Part shown: positions 16,931-24,904 of the stretch, in pieces
Position numbering within the stretch: position 1 is the stretch's first letter
Layout of the letters: every line of letters starts with the position of its first letter
NCBI RefSeq assembly: GCF_011040385.1
Contig: NZ_JAAIKB010000002.1
Span: forward strand, 1 to 64,000
Direction: 5' to 3'
Source: Falsiroseomonas algicola
Lineage (GTDB): Bacteria; Pseudomonadota; Alphaproteobacteria; Acetobacterales; Acetobacteraceae
Length of the DNA: 64,000 nt
The notes under the pieces: generated by a model
The model's database searches: none
What the model saw: the letters and a program-made list of their open reading frames with translations, nothing else
Told to the model about the DNA's origin: nothing
Made by a program: the position numbers and the translations under genes

Positions 16931-16980
16931 TCGAATGATTGGTCCATCTGATGCCTGTCATTCATCCGATGGATCAGGCG

Positions 16981-17376
16981 TCAGACCGGCACCTTCGACG
17001 CCCAGCGCCCCTGCACATGCACCGCCTCATCCATCCCCGGCCAGGGCGGCATGGTGATCGCCACCGCCTCGAAGGCCTCGTCCTCGGCCGCCTTGAACTG
17101 GAACTCCGTCCCCAACGGGATGCTGAGGCTGACCCCGGGCACGAGCGGCGTCACCTCCTCCCGCGTCGCGTCCCGGCGCCACATCTCGCCGCGCCCGGCA
17201 ATGACGAACCACAGCTCCTCCACCGTGCGGTGCGTCACCGCCATGGAGACCTCCCCCGGGTTCAGCTTGAAATGCGCCATGGTGCCGCCGGCCGCGCGGA
17301 CCAGCAGCCGCACCTCCGCGCCATCCGGGGCGTACACGTCCGGCGCCGCCGGCAGGGGGATCGTCGCGAAGGTCAT
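16981..17376 (-). CDS. Cupin-domain protein
   Basis: The 131-residue protein is a single-domain cupin (conserved barrel), with the first motif around GEVSMAVTHRTVEELWFVIAGRGEMWR and the second around VSLSIPLGTEFQFKA. Cupins of this size are often metal-dependent isomerases, dioxygenases or sensors. The ATG overlaps the stop of the glycerate 2-kinase gene (ATGA), so it is co-translated with it. A role in sugar-acid or tartrate metabolism is likely from context only. Confidence 0.85.
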   Translation of the reverse strand: MTFATIPLPAAPDVYAPDGAEVRLLVRAAGGTMAHFKLNPGEVSMAVTHRTVEELWFVIAGRGEMWRRDATREEVTPLVPGVSLSIPLGTEFQFKAAEDEAFEAVAITMPPWPGMDEAVHVQGRWASKVPV

Positions 17377-18656
17377 GCCACCAGCACCGCCCTGAAATCG
17401 TTGACATTCGTGAGTGTCGGCCCGGGTTCCAGCAGGTCACCCAGCGCCGCGAAGAGGCTGTAACTGTCATGGTGCGCCAGCATGGCGCGGGGGTCCAAGC
17501 TCTTTCCGCGGGCGCGGGCCAGCGTATCCGGCGTGGCGATGGCGCCCGCATTGGTCTCCGACCCGTCGATCCCGTCCGTGTCGCCCATCAGCGCCCAGAT
17601 GCCCGGCGCACCGGCCAGGGTCACGGCGCAGCCCAGCAGCGCCTCAGCATTCCGCCCGCCGCGGCCATGGCCCTCCCGCCCGATCGTCACCGTCGTCTCG
17701 CCGCCGGAGAGCAGCACGCAGGGGCCGGGCAGGGGATGGCCATGCGCGCGGGCGGAGAGCGCGATGCCCGCGATCGCCTTGCCCAACTCCCGCGCCTCGC
17801 CCTCAAGCGCATCGCCCAGGATCAGCGGCGCCAGCCCCATGCCGCGTGCCGCTTCGGCCGCCGCCTCCAGCGCCATGCGCGGCGTCGCGATGAAGCGGTA
17901 ATCGACCGTGCCGAGGCGCGGATCCCCCGGCTTCGGGCTTTCGTCAGTCCCCCGCGCCAGATGCGCCACGACGGCATCGGGCAGCGCCATGGCGTAATGC
18001 GCCACCAGCGCGCGGGCTTCCCCAAACGTCGAGGGGTCCGGCACCGTCGGGCCGCTCGCGATCACCGTCGGGTCGTCCCCTGGCACGTCGCTGATCGCCA
18101 GCGTCACGACGCGCGCCGGATGCGCCGCCACGGCCAGCCGCCCGCCGGAAAAGGCGGAGAGGTGCCGGCGGATGCAGTTCATCTCGTTGATCGTGGCGCC
18201 GGAGGCCAGCAGCGCCCGGTTCACCGCCATCAGCTCGTCCAGGGTCAGCCCCTCCGCCGGCAGCGTCGTCAGCGCCGATCCCCCGCCGGAGACCAGGAAC
18301 AGCACCAGGTCCCGCTCGGTCAGCCCCGTGACGGCGTCCAGCACCCGCCGCGCCCCGGCCGCGCCGGCAGCATCCGGCACGGGGTGCGATGCTTCCAGCA
18401 CCTCGATGCGCTGCGTCGGATAGCCATGGGCGTAGCGCGTGACGACGACGCCGGAGAGCGGCACGTCAGGCCAGGCCGCCTCCACGGCCGCCGCCATCAC
18501 CGCCGCCGACTTCCCCGCGCCCACCACCACCACGCGGCCATCCTTCGGCGGTTGCGGCAGGTGCCGCGCCAGCACCACCCGCGGATCGGCACTCGCCACC
18601 GCCGCCGCAAAGAGTTTCTCCAGTGCCCCGCGTGCGGCAGCGTCATCCCAGGCCAT
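17373..18656 (-). CDS. ttuD: Glycerate 2-kinase (MOFRL family)
   Basis: The 427-residue protein is a glycerate 2-kinase/TtuD-type enzyme: the DUF4147 domain (VVVGAGKSAAVMAAAVE, VSGGGSALTTLP, INEMNCIRRHLSAFSGGRLA, ISDVPGDDPTVIASGP) is followed by a MOFRL domain (LLSGGETTVTI-GRGGRNAEALLGCA, GDTDGIDGSETNAGAI). It phosphorylates D-glycerate to 2-phosphoglycerate; older annotations call it hydroxypyruvate reductase. GGGAGGG is well spaced from the ATG. With the divergent ttuC homologue it would complete a tartrate-to-glycolysis route. Confidence 0.92.
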   Translation of the reverse strand: MAWDDAAARGALEKLFAAAVASADPRVVLARHLPQPPKDGRVVVVGAGKSAAVMAAAVEAAWPDVPLSGVVVTRYAHGYPTQRIEVLEASHPVPDAAGAAGARRVLDAVTGLTERDLVLFLVSGGGSALTTLPAEGLTLDELMAVNRALLASGATINEMNCIRRHLSAFSGGRLAVAAHPARVVTLAISDVPGDDPTVIASGPTVPDPSTFGEARALVAHYAMALPDAVVAHLARGTDESPKPGDPRLGTVDYRFIATPRMALEAAAEAARGMGLAPLILGDALEGEARELGKAIAGIALSARAHGHPLPGPCVLLSGGETTVTIGREGHGRGGRNAEALLGCAVTLAGAPGIWALMGDTDGIDGSETNAGAIATPDTLARARGKSLDPRAMLAHHDSYSLFAALGDLLEPGPTLTNVNDFRAVLVA

Positions 18657-18789
18657 GCTTCGCCCTCCCGGCGTTGCGTGCATCATGACGGGGCCGGCGC
18701 GCCGATCAACCACGGCGGGCGTCGGCGCGCTTGTGGAATTCCTCGTGGCATGGAAGAAACCATGCGAGATGAGTGCCGCGTTTTCGCCC

Positions 18790-19485
18790 TCAGCGCCCCA
18801 GCGCCCGCAGGATGTCCGCGCTCGCCCGGGCGCGGTGGCGGGCCAGCGCCGTCCGGGCGGCGTCGGGGTCGCCGGCCTCCAGCGCCGCCATGATGGCTGC
18901 GTGCTCGATGCCGGAGGTCTCCGGCTCCCCGCGCCGTGCTGCCGTCGCGGCGCGGGCGCGCTGCGCCTGGTCGGCCGCGGTCTCGGCGAGCCGTGCCAGC
19001 TTCGGGTTGCCGCAGCCCGAGAGCAGGGCGCGGTGGAAGCGGTCATCCGCCGCCGCCCAGGCGGCCCGGTCGCCGCCGGCCAGCGCCGCCTCCATCGCCG
19101 CCGTGGCGTCCCGCATCACGGCGAGCGTATCGGCCGCCGCAGCCCCGCGCGCCGCCAGCAGCGCCGCGGCCTCGCCCTCCAGCGCGATCAGCACCTGGTA
19201 GGTCTGTCGCAGATCCTCCGGGTCGATCGGCAGCACCATCACGCCGCGGCGCGGCAGGATGCGGACCATGCCTTCGTGCTGCAGGCGCAGCACGGCTTCG
19301 TGCACCGGCGTCCGGCTCATGCCGAGCTGGTCGGCGATCGCCTGTTCCACCGCCTCATGCCCCGGCGGCAGCAGCCCTTCGAGGATGCTCGCCTTCAGCG
19401 CTGCATAGGCCGCTTCCGCCAGGCTTGGCCGGGCGGGGGAGGGGACGGCCGGTCTCACCCGGTCCTGTCGCAGCGCGTTGTCCAT
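18790..19485 (-). CDS. GntR-family (FadR/FCD) transcriptional regulator
   Basis: The 231-residue protein has an N-terminal winged helix typical of GntR (AYAALKASILEGLLPPGHEAVEQAIADQLGMSRTPVHEAVLRLQHEGMV) and a C-terminal all-helical FCD ligand domain with DDRFHRALLSGCGN and a conserved HAAIMAALEAGD motif. Such regulators respond to organic acids. I chose the ATG at 19485, with AAGGA just upstream; an ATG four codons earlier is possible. It is divergent from the tartrate dehydrogenase gene, 39 bases away, which it probably controls. Confidence 0.9.
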   Translation of the reverse strand: MDNALRQDRVRPAVPSPARPSLAEAAYAALKASILEGLLPPGHEAVEQAIADQLGMSRTPVHEAVLRLQHEGMVRILPRRGVMVLPIDPEDLRQTYQVLIALEGEAAALLAARGAAAADTLAVMRDATAAMEAALAGGDRAAWAAADDRFHRALLSGCGNPKLARLAETAADQAQRARAATAARRGEPETSGIEHAAIMAALEAGDPDAARTALARHRARASADILRALGR

Positions 19486-19524
19486 CCCGTCCTTCATACC
19501 ATCAACCAGGAAGGCCCCACAGCC

Positions 19525-20598
19525 ATGCGCACCCACCGGATCGCCGCCATCCCCGCCGACGGCATCGGCCAGGAAGTCATCCCCGCCGGCCTCGCCGTGC
19601 TGCGCGCGCTGGCGGAACGCTGCGGCGACTTCAGGCTCGACGTCGAGCATTTCGACTGGGGCAGCGACTACTACCGCGCCAATGGCCGCATGATGCCGGA
19701 GGATGGGCTGGAGACGCTGAAGCGCTTCGACGCCATCTATTTCGGCGCGGTCGGCGACAAGGACCTGCCGGACGACATCACCCTCTGGGGCCTGCGGCTG
19801 CGCATCTGCCAGGGCTTCGACCAATACGCCAATATCCGCCCGACTCGCGTGCTGCCCGGCCTGACCAGCCCCCTCCGCGCCGTCGAGCCCGGTGACATCG
19901 ACTGGGTCATCGTGCGCGAGAACAGCGAGGGCGAATATGCCGGCCATGGCGGCCGCGCCCATCGCGGCCACCCGGAGGAGATCGCGACCGAGACCGCGAT
20001 CTTCACCCGCGCCGGCGTCACAAGGATCATGCGCACGGCCTTCGAGATCGCGAAGAACCGCCCGCGCCGCCTGCTGACGGTGGTGACGAAGTCCAACGCC
20101 CAGAAGCACGGCATGGTCTTCTGGGACGAGATCGCCGCCGAAGTCGCAAAGGACTTCCCCGAGGTGACCTGGGAGAAGGAGCTGGTGGATGCCATGGCCG
20201 CGCGCATGATCCAGCGGCCGCGCAGCATCGACACCGTCGTCGCCACCAATCTGCACGCCGATATCCTCTCGGACCTCGCGGGTGCCGTCGCCGGCTCGCT
20301 CGGCGTGGCGCCGACGGCCAATCTTGACCCGTCCCGCCGCCATCCCTCGATGTTCGAGCCCATCCACGGATCGGCCTTCGACATCGCGGGCAAGGGCGTC
20401 GCCAACCCCGTCGCCACCTTCTGGACCGCGACGATGATGCTGGAACACCTGGGCGAGCCCGTCGCCGGCCGCCTGCTGATGGAGGCGGTGGAGCGCGTCT
20501 GCGCGGCCGGCATCCGCACCCGCGACGTCGGCGGCACCGCCACGACGGCGGAGGTGACGGACGCCGTCATCGCCGCGATCAAGGGCGCGAACCTGTAG
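19525..20598 (+). CDS. ttuC: Tartrate dehydrogenase/decarboxylase or D-malate dehydrogenase
   Basis: The 357-residue protein is in the isocitrate/isopropylmalate dehydrogenase family, TtuC/DmlA type. It shows IPADGIGQEVIPAG, FDWGSDYY, FGAVGDKDLPDD, IVRENSEGEYAG, TKSNAQKHGMVFWDE and MFEPIHGSAFDIAGKG. These enzymes are NAD-dependent and turn L- or meso-tartrate into oxaloglycolate or D-glycerate, and D-malate into pyruvate. AGGAAGG precedes the ATG. The neighbouring glycerate 2-kinase, cupin and GntR regulator favour tartrate use over leucine synthesis. Confidence 0.92.
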   Translation: MRTHRIAAIPADGIGQEVIPAGLAVLRALAERCGDFRLDVEHFDWGSDYYRANGRMMPEDGLETLKRFDAIYFGAVGDKDLPDDITLWGLRLRICQGFDQYANIRPTRVLPGLTSPLRAVEPGDIDWVIVRENSEGEYAGHGGRAHRGHPEEIATETAIFTRAGVTRIMRTAFEIAKNRPRRLLTVVTKSNAQKHGMVFWDEIAAEVAKDFPEVTWEKELVDAMAARMIQRPRSIDTVVATNLHADILSDLAGAVAGSLGVAPTANLDPSRRHPSMFEPIHGSAFDIAGKGVANPVATFWTATMMLEHLGEPVAGRLLMEAVERVCAAGIRTRDVGGTATTAEVTDAVIAAIKGANL

Positions 20599-20657
20599 CG
20601 CCACTGGCATGGCTGGCGCCCAGGCCCCAAATTCACCCAAGCACCGGAGGACCAGCC

Positions 20658-20963
20658 ATGCCCGATATCGACCAGCCGACCCAGACCGAGCTGGAGGCCG
20701 CCGCCTTCCGCCGCCTGGTGCAGCACCTGCGCGAGCGCAACGACGTGCAGAACATCGACCTGATGAACATGGCGGGCTTCTGCCGCAACTGCCTGTCCAA
20801 GTGGTACCGCGCCGCGGCGGAGGAGAAGGGCATCCCCCTCTCCGACCCCGATGCGCGGGAGATCATCTACGGCATGCCCTACAAGGAATGGCAGGCGAAG
20901 TACCAGAAGGAGGCGAGCGCCGAGCAGAAGGCGAAGTTCGCCGCCGCCAACCCGGGCCACTGA
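20658..20963 (+). CDS. DUF1244 family protein
   Basis: The 101-residue protein matches the DUF1244 family, small proteins found mainly in proteobacteria. The core is VQNIDLMNMAGFCRNCLSKWY, with two close cysteines, followed by GIPLSDPDAREIIYGMPY and EWQAKYQ. GGAGG is seven bases before the ATG. Function is unknown. It is followed by gapR in the same direction. Confidence 0.92.
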   Translation: MPDIDQPTQTELEAAAFRRLVQHLRERNDVQNIDLMNMAGFCRNCLSKWYRAAAEEKGIPLSDPDAREIIYGMPYKEWQAKYQKEASAEQKAKFAAANPGH

Positions 20964-21083
20964 CGTACCGAAGGGGCGCAGGCGGTTTGCGCCCCCCCTC
21001 TCCCACGGGTATATCGCGCCCCTTCCTACCCAAGCCGCCTGCCCCTCAGGGCGCGCGCGGCCGCACTGCCCGGAGCACCCTCG

Positions 21084-21386
21084 ATGAGCGACGTTGACCT
21101 GCAGGAAGCGGCCGCCAGCCGTGACCGCCAGGAGAAGGACCCGGACCCCGAGGTCGGCGGCATCGCCGTCGATCGGCTCCGCTCCATCATCGAGCGCGTC
21201 GAGCGCCTGGAGGAGGAACGCAAGGCGCTGGCCGGGGACATCAAGGACATCTTCGCGGAAGCCAAGTCCGCGGGCTTCGAGGTGAAGGTGATCAAGCAGA
21301 TCATCTCCATCCGGAAGAAGGAGCCCGCCGAGGTGGAGGAGCAGGAGACGCTGCTCGACCTCTACCGCCGCGCGCTCGGCATGTAG
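21084..21386 (+). CDS. gapR: GapR-type nucleoid protein (DUF2312)
   Basis: The 100-residue protein has the DUF2312 signature: IAVDRLRSIIERVERLEEERKALAGDIKDIFAEAKSAGFEVKVIKQII, followed by RKK and LYRRALG. In Caulobacter, GapR binds overtwisted AT-rich DNA and supports topoisomerase action during replication. The family is largely alphaproteobacterial. CGGAG lies upstream of the ATG, and a strong terminator follows directly. Confidence 0.93.
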   Translation: MSDVDLQEAAASRDRQEKDPDPEVGGIAVDRLRSIIERVERLEEERKALAGDIKDIFAEAKSAGFEVKVIKQIISIRKKEPAEVEEQETLLDLYRRALGM

Positions 21387-21392
21387 GCTGTC

Positions 21393-21430
21393 CCGGCGCC
21401 GCCGCGCGGATCGCGCAGCGGCGGCGCCGG
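21393..21430 (+). terminator. Terminator after gapR
   Basis: CCGGCGCCGCCGC (21393-21405) pairs perfectly with GCGGCGGCGCCGG (21418-21430), giving a 13-bp stem with a 12-base loop. No T-run follows. It separates gapR from the convergent monooxygenase gene. Confidence 0.65.
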
Positions 21431-21440
21431 CCCTCACGCT

Positions 21441-21767
21441 TCAGGCGCGCGCCGGCGCGCCGATCGTCTGCAGCACCTCGAAGCCCTCGAATTGCGGCGG
21501 CCCGAGCGTCACCGGCTTCGAGGCCCCCGCACCGGCATGGGCCCGTCGGAACTGCTGGGATCGTGTCCAGCCCTCGAACGCCTCGCGCGATGCCCAGAGC
21601 GTGAAGGACGAGTAGAGGATGTGATCCTCCGCCTGCGGCCCCTTCAGCAGGTGGAAGGTCACGAAGCCCTCGACCTCATGCAGGTGGCTCTCCCGGTTCA
21701 GCCAGGTCCGCTCGAAGGTCTCGGCCTCGGCGGGGATGACTCGGAAACGATTGGCGGCGACGAACAT
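21441..21767 (-). CDS. Antibiotic-biosynthesis-monooxygenase (ABM) domain protein
   Basis: The 108-residue protein is a single dimeric alpha-beta barrel of the ABM family: MFVAANRFRVIPAEAETFERTW, GFVTFHLLKG, YSSFTLWASREAFEGWTRSQQFRRAH. Close relatives act as quinol monooxygenases or heme-degrading enzymes (IsdG/HmoB-like); the N-terminal FVAANRFRV strand and following E are compatible with a heme-related role. It overlaps the VOC gene stop by one base (TGATG) after a good AGGAGG, so it is third in the unit with the nitroreductase and VOC genes. Confidence 0.85.
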   Translation of the reverse strand: MFVAANRFRVIPAEAETFERTWLNRESHLHEVEGFVTFHLLKGPQAEDHILYSSFTLWASREAFEGWTRSQQFRRAHAGAGASKPVTLGPPQFEGFEVLQTIGAPARA

Positions 21768-22150
21768 CAGCTTTCCTCCTTGGGGTCGGGGTGGGACGCG
21801 ATCTCCTGCGGCGCGCAGCCGAAGCGCAGCAGGTTGCCGTGCGGGTCGATCAGGTGGAATTCCTTCATGTCCCAGGGCTTCACCTCGAAGGGTGACAGCC
21901 CCGGCACGGCGCGCGCGCTGAATTCCGCATGCAGCGCCGGAACCTGGCCGCCGCGGATGTAGCAGGAGGTGTGCTCGGGATGGATGCGGTCCGGCGCCAG
22001 CCAGAAATGGATCTCCATCGCATCGCGGCGGAGGATGGCGTAGTCGCCCCACCGCTCCCCCGTGAAGCCGAGATGCTCGCCGTAGAAGGCCAGCGTCTCC
22101 GCCAGGTCGAGCGAGGCGAGGATCGGGATGCAGCGCGCGAGATCCGTCAT
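21767..22150 (-). CDS. VOC-family (glyoxalase/bleomycin-resistance) protein
   Basis: The 127-residue protein has the VOC fold (CIPILASLDLAETLAFYGEHLGF, MEIHFWLAPD, CYIRGGQVPAL, EFHLIDPHGNLLRFG). These proteins are metal-dependent lyases, dioxygenases, or binding proteins of the bleomycin-resistance type. The ATG overlaps the stop of the nitroreductase gene. The substrate cannot be told from sequence. Confidence 0.88.
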   Translation of the reverse strand: MTDLARCIPILASLDLAETLAFYGEHLGFTGERWGDYAILRRDAMEIHFWLAPDRIHPEHTSCYIRGGQVPALHAEFSARAVPGLSPFEVKPWDMKEFHLIDPHGNLLRFGCAPQEIASHPDPKEES

Positions 22151-22752
22151 GCCATGTCATCCGCCCCGCGCCATTCCCGCCAGAAGCCGTCCGGCGCCGG
22201 CCGGACGGGGCGCGGGCGGTCCGCCGCGGGGGTGCCAGCATAGATCCAGCCCAGCAGCGCATCACCCGCCGCGAAGCCGAGCGCGGCCTTCACCGCATCG
22301 TCGCGCAGCGCGGCGGAGGACAGCCAGATTGCGCCCTGGCCCTGCGCATCCAGCGCATTCATCAGGTTCATGACGCCCGCGGCCGCCGTAGCCTCCTGCT
22401 CCCACACCGGCACGGGATGCTGAGGGCGCAGCGCCGCCCCGGCCACGATCACGACGGGCGCGCGCAACGGCTTAGCGCGCTCCAGCGCCAGCCGGTCCGG
22501 CGACGAATCCGGCGCCCGGCGCGCGAGCGAATCCGCCAGCACCTCGCCCAGCGCCGCACGGGCCTCCCCGCGCACCACGACGAAGCGCCAGGGCCGCAGC
22601 CCGCCATGGTCCGGCGCGCGCAGCGCGGCCGCCACGGCCAGGTCGATCGCCGCATCATCCGGCCCCGGATCGCGCAGCATCCGCGCGGGGACGGAGGCGC
22701 GGGCCAGCAGGGCGGCAAGCGCCGGGTTGAAGGCAGGCATGGTGTCGGGCAT
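22147..22752 (-). CDS. Small nitroreductase, YdjA-like
   Basis: The 201-residue flavoprotein has the nitroreductase fold of the short YdjA/TdsD-like type: ALRAPDHGGLRPWRFVVVRG, RAPVVIVAGA, VPVWEQEATAAAGVMNLMNA, GAIWLSSAALRDD and GWIYAGTP. It reduces nitro or quinone substrates with NAD(P)H via FMN. Several ATGs are possible (22740, 22752, 22764); none has a clear ribosome site, and I chose 22752. It is divergent from the Cys-rich gene at 22833, across a Fur-like palindrome. Confidence 0.88.
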   Translation of the reverse strand: MPDTMPAFNPALAALLARASVPARMLRDPGPDDAAIDLAVAAALRAPDHGGLRPWRFVVVRGEARAALGEVLADSLARRAPDSSPDRLALERAKPLRAPVVIVAGAALRPQHPVPVWEQEATAAAGVMNLMNALDAQGQGAIWLSSAALRDDAVKAALGFAAGDALLGWIYAGTPAADRPRPVRPAPDGFWREWRGADDMA

Positions 22753-22779
22753 CGGCGGTTCCATCCGGGATGACCCAGC

Positions 22780-22809
22780 ATATTTGCGAATCACTCGCAT
22801 TCGCAATAT
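22780..22809. promoter_or_regulatory. Fur-like palindrome between divergent genes
   Basis: TGCGAATCACTCGCA (22785-22799) is a 7-1-7 inverted repeat with one mismatch, and TTGCGAAT/ATTCGCAA arms (22784-22807) extend it. The 7-1-7 layout and the GAAT/ATTC content resemble high-GC Fur boxes. It lies between the nitroreductase and the Cys-rich protein genes, where it could control both. Confidence 0.55.
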
Positions 22810-22832
22810 GGTCGCTTCATCGGAGGTCACTC

Positions 22833-23360
22833 ATGCCGAAGCCGCCCCTCTCGCCCTTCCTGCTCGACCCCTCCGCCGATCCGGCGCCCGCGCCAGGGGG
22901 CAGCCGCGCGCCGCGGGAGGCGATCGACCTCGACGCCGCCGCGCTCTTCGTCGTCGCCACGCTGCGCAGCTGGGTCGCGCCCTTGATGCGCCCCGGGGAG
23001 GATCATCCGGATTGCCGCGACCTTTTCGCCATGGCGGGTGTCGGCGCGCCGGGCGTGCAGGCCTTCGATGCGCTGATGTCCATGATCGGGTCGCAGGCGA
23101 TCCGGCTGATCGACATGCGCTGCTGCCATTGCTGCGGCGTTGGCGAGGATGAGGAGGCGATGCTCCGCCTCCTGGCCGCGCTGCAGGCTTCCGACCGCGC
23201 CACGGGCCTGCTGGTGCTGCGCGACTGGCTGCCGGAGGAAGCGGTGCCATCCGCGCTGCAGGCCGCCTGGCGCTTCGCCGCCGCCATGACGGAAGCGGGG
23301 CTGCGGCTGCCGGCGGAGGGGCGGATCATCGTCTTCCCGGGCAACCGGACGCTGCACTGA
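22833..23360 (+). CDS. Unknown protein with a CCHCC motif
   Basis: The 175-residue protein is not recognised. It is largely helical and acidic, with RSWVAPLM in the first half, the cluster MRCCHCCGVGEDEEAMLRLL near residue 95-110, and VFPGNRTLH at the end. The cysteine cluster could bind metal or a cofactor. GGAGG is six bases before the ATG. The upstream Fur-like palindrome suggests iron-dependent expression. I infer no more specific function. Confidence 0.75.
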   Translation: MPKPPLSPFLLDPSADPAPAPGGSRAPREAIDLDAAALFVVATLRSWVAPLMRPGEDHPDCRDLFAMAGVGAPGVQAFDALMSMIGSQAIRLIDMRCCHCCGVGEDEEAMLRLLAALQASDRATGLLVLRDWLPEEAVPSALQAAWRFAAAMTEAGLRLPAEGRIIVFPGNRTLH

Positions 23361-23471
23361 CCGGCCGGCCTGCGCCCCGGGCGGGGTTGTTTTCGCGTTC
23401 CGGCGCGGCGTAACTAGCCGCGACAGGCAGCCAAGCCTCCATCGACCAGCGCCCGGGATGCGACGACCAGG

Positions 23472-24104
23472 ATGTTCTACGAACCGAGAAGCGGCCACGG
23501 CCTGCCGCATGATCCCATCAAGGCCATCATCGCGCCGCGCCCCATCGGCTGGATCTCCACGCTCGATGCCGAGGGGCGTCCCAACCTCGCCCCCTACAGC
23601 TTCTTCAACATGGTGCAGACGCGCACGCCCCTTTGCATGTTCTCCAGCGACGGGATGAAGCACACGGCGGCGAACGCCATCGCCACCGGCGAATTCGTCT
23701 TCAACCTTGTCTCCCGCCCGCTCTTCGATGCGATGAACGCGACCTCCGCCGCGCTCGGCGCCGGCGTCGATGAGTTCGAGGCCGCGGGGCTGGAGAAGGG
23801 CGCCTGCCACAAGGTGGCCGTGCCCCGCGTCGCGGCGTCCCCCGCCAGCCTGGAATGCAAGGTCGTGCACTCGATGGAGTTGCACACCGTCGATGGCACC
23901 AGCACTGGCGGCTGGCTGATCGTGGGCCAGGTCGTCGGCGTCCACATCAATGAGGAGTTCCTGACCGACGGGCTGTTCGACACGGTGAAGGCCCAGGCCG
24001 TCGCCCGCTGCGGCTACCGCGACTACAGCCAGGTGACGGAGATGTTCAGCGCGCTCCGCCCCACCGACAACGGCGCCTATCGCCCCGGCGGTGGGGACCA
24101 CTGA
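23472..24104 (+). CDS. Flavin reductase family (FMN-binding split barrel) protein
   Basis: The 210-residue protein has the flavin reductase-like split barrel: IIAPRPIGWISTLDAEGRPNLAPYSFFNMVQ, FVFNLVSRPLFDAMN, CKVVHSMELHT and GWLIVGQVVGVHI. These proteins bind FMN and reduce it or act as flavin-dependent oxidoreductases. It is followed two bases later by the SDR gene, with which it is probably co-transcribed. Confidence 0.9.
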   Translation: MFYEPRSGHGLPHDPIKAIIAPRPIGWISTLDAEGRPNLAPYSFFNMVQTRTPLCMFSSDGMKHTAANAIATGEFVFNLVSRPLFDAMNATSAALGAGVDEFEAAGLEKGACHKVAVPRVAASPASLECKVVHSMELHTVDGTSTGGWLIVGQVVGVHINEEFLTDGLFDTVKAQAVARCGYRDYSQVTEMFSALRPTDNGAYRPGGGDH

Positions 24105-24106
24105 CG

Positions 24107-24805
24107 ATGTCGAAGGTCGCCGTCGTCACCGCCGCCGGCCGCGGCATCGGCGCCGCCGTCGCGCAGCGCCTGTCGAGCGATGGCTGGCGCGTCGCCGTCA
24201 TGTCGCCCTCCGGCAACGCGGAGAAACTCGCCGCCACGCTGCCGGACGCGCTCGGCGTGACCGGATCGGTGACGGAGGTCGCCGACATCGAGCGCCTCGT
24301 GGCCGCGACACTGGAGAAATACGGCCGCATCGACGCGCTGGTGAACAATGCCGGCCATCCGCCCAAGGCGCCGCTCTTCGACCTGACGGATGCGCAGTGG
24401 CATGCCGGCTTCGACATGGTGATGCTCTCCGCCATCCGCGCGCTGCGCTGCGTGCTGCCGGCCTTCGAGGCGCAGGGCAGCGGCGCCGTCGTCAACCTCT
24501 CCTCCTACGCCGCGCTGGAGCCCGAGGGCGATTTCCCGGCGACGACGCTGCGCGCCGCCCTCGGCGCCTGGACCAAGCTCGCCGCCGATACGCTGGCGCC
24601 CAAGGGCATCCGCGTGAACGCCGTGCTGCCCGGCTTCGTTGACAGCCTGCCGGAGAAGGAGGCGCGCCGCGCCCGCATCCCGCTGGGCCGCTACGCCCAT
24701 GCGCCGGAGATCGCGGCCGCGGTCGCCTACCTGCTTTCCGACGACGCCTCCTACGTCACCGGCCAGTCGCTGCGCGTCGATGGCGGGCTGACGCGGCATG
24801 TGTGA
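24107..24805 (+). CDS. SDR-family protein without the YxxxK catalytic pair
   Basis: The 232-residue protein has the Rossmann SDR fold: TAAGRGIGAAVAQRL cofactor loop, VNNAG, NLSSYAAL and the C-terminal YVTGQSLRVDGG. Where classical SDRs have Tyr-x-x-x-Lys, this protein reads FPATTLRAALGAWTK: the Tyr is replaced by Ala and the Lys by Arg in the natural alignment. The nucleotide-binding part is intact, so it may be a non-catalytic or altered dehydrogenase. It follows the flavin reductase gene and precedes a TTT receptor. Confidence 0.88.
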   Translation: MSKVAVVTAAGRGIGAAVAQRLSSDGWRVAVMSPSGNAEKLAATLPDALGVTGSVTEVADIERLVAATLEKYGRIDALVNNAGHPPKAPLFDLTDAQWHAGFDMVMLSAIRALRCVLPAFEAQGSGAVVNLSSYAALEPEGDFPATTLRAALGAWTKLAADTLAPKGIRVNAVLPGFVDSLPEKEARRARIPLGRYAHAPEIAAAVAYLLSDDASYVTGQSLRVDGGLTRHV

Positions 24806-24904
24806 CCCCGGGCGCGTTCCGGGATACGGAACGCGCCGGCAGGCCTGGTAGCGCCGCGCCGCTTCCGTCCTAACCTCCCCCGAAACGGGAGGATCAGGAC
24901 GACC

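Noticed and set aside
17373-18656. Annotation of the MOFRL protein as hydroxypyruvate reductase
   Set aside because: The name is historical for TtuD; the DUF4147-MOFRL fold and motifs are those of glycerate 2-kinases.
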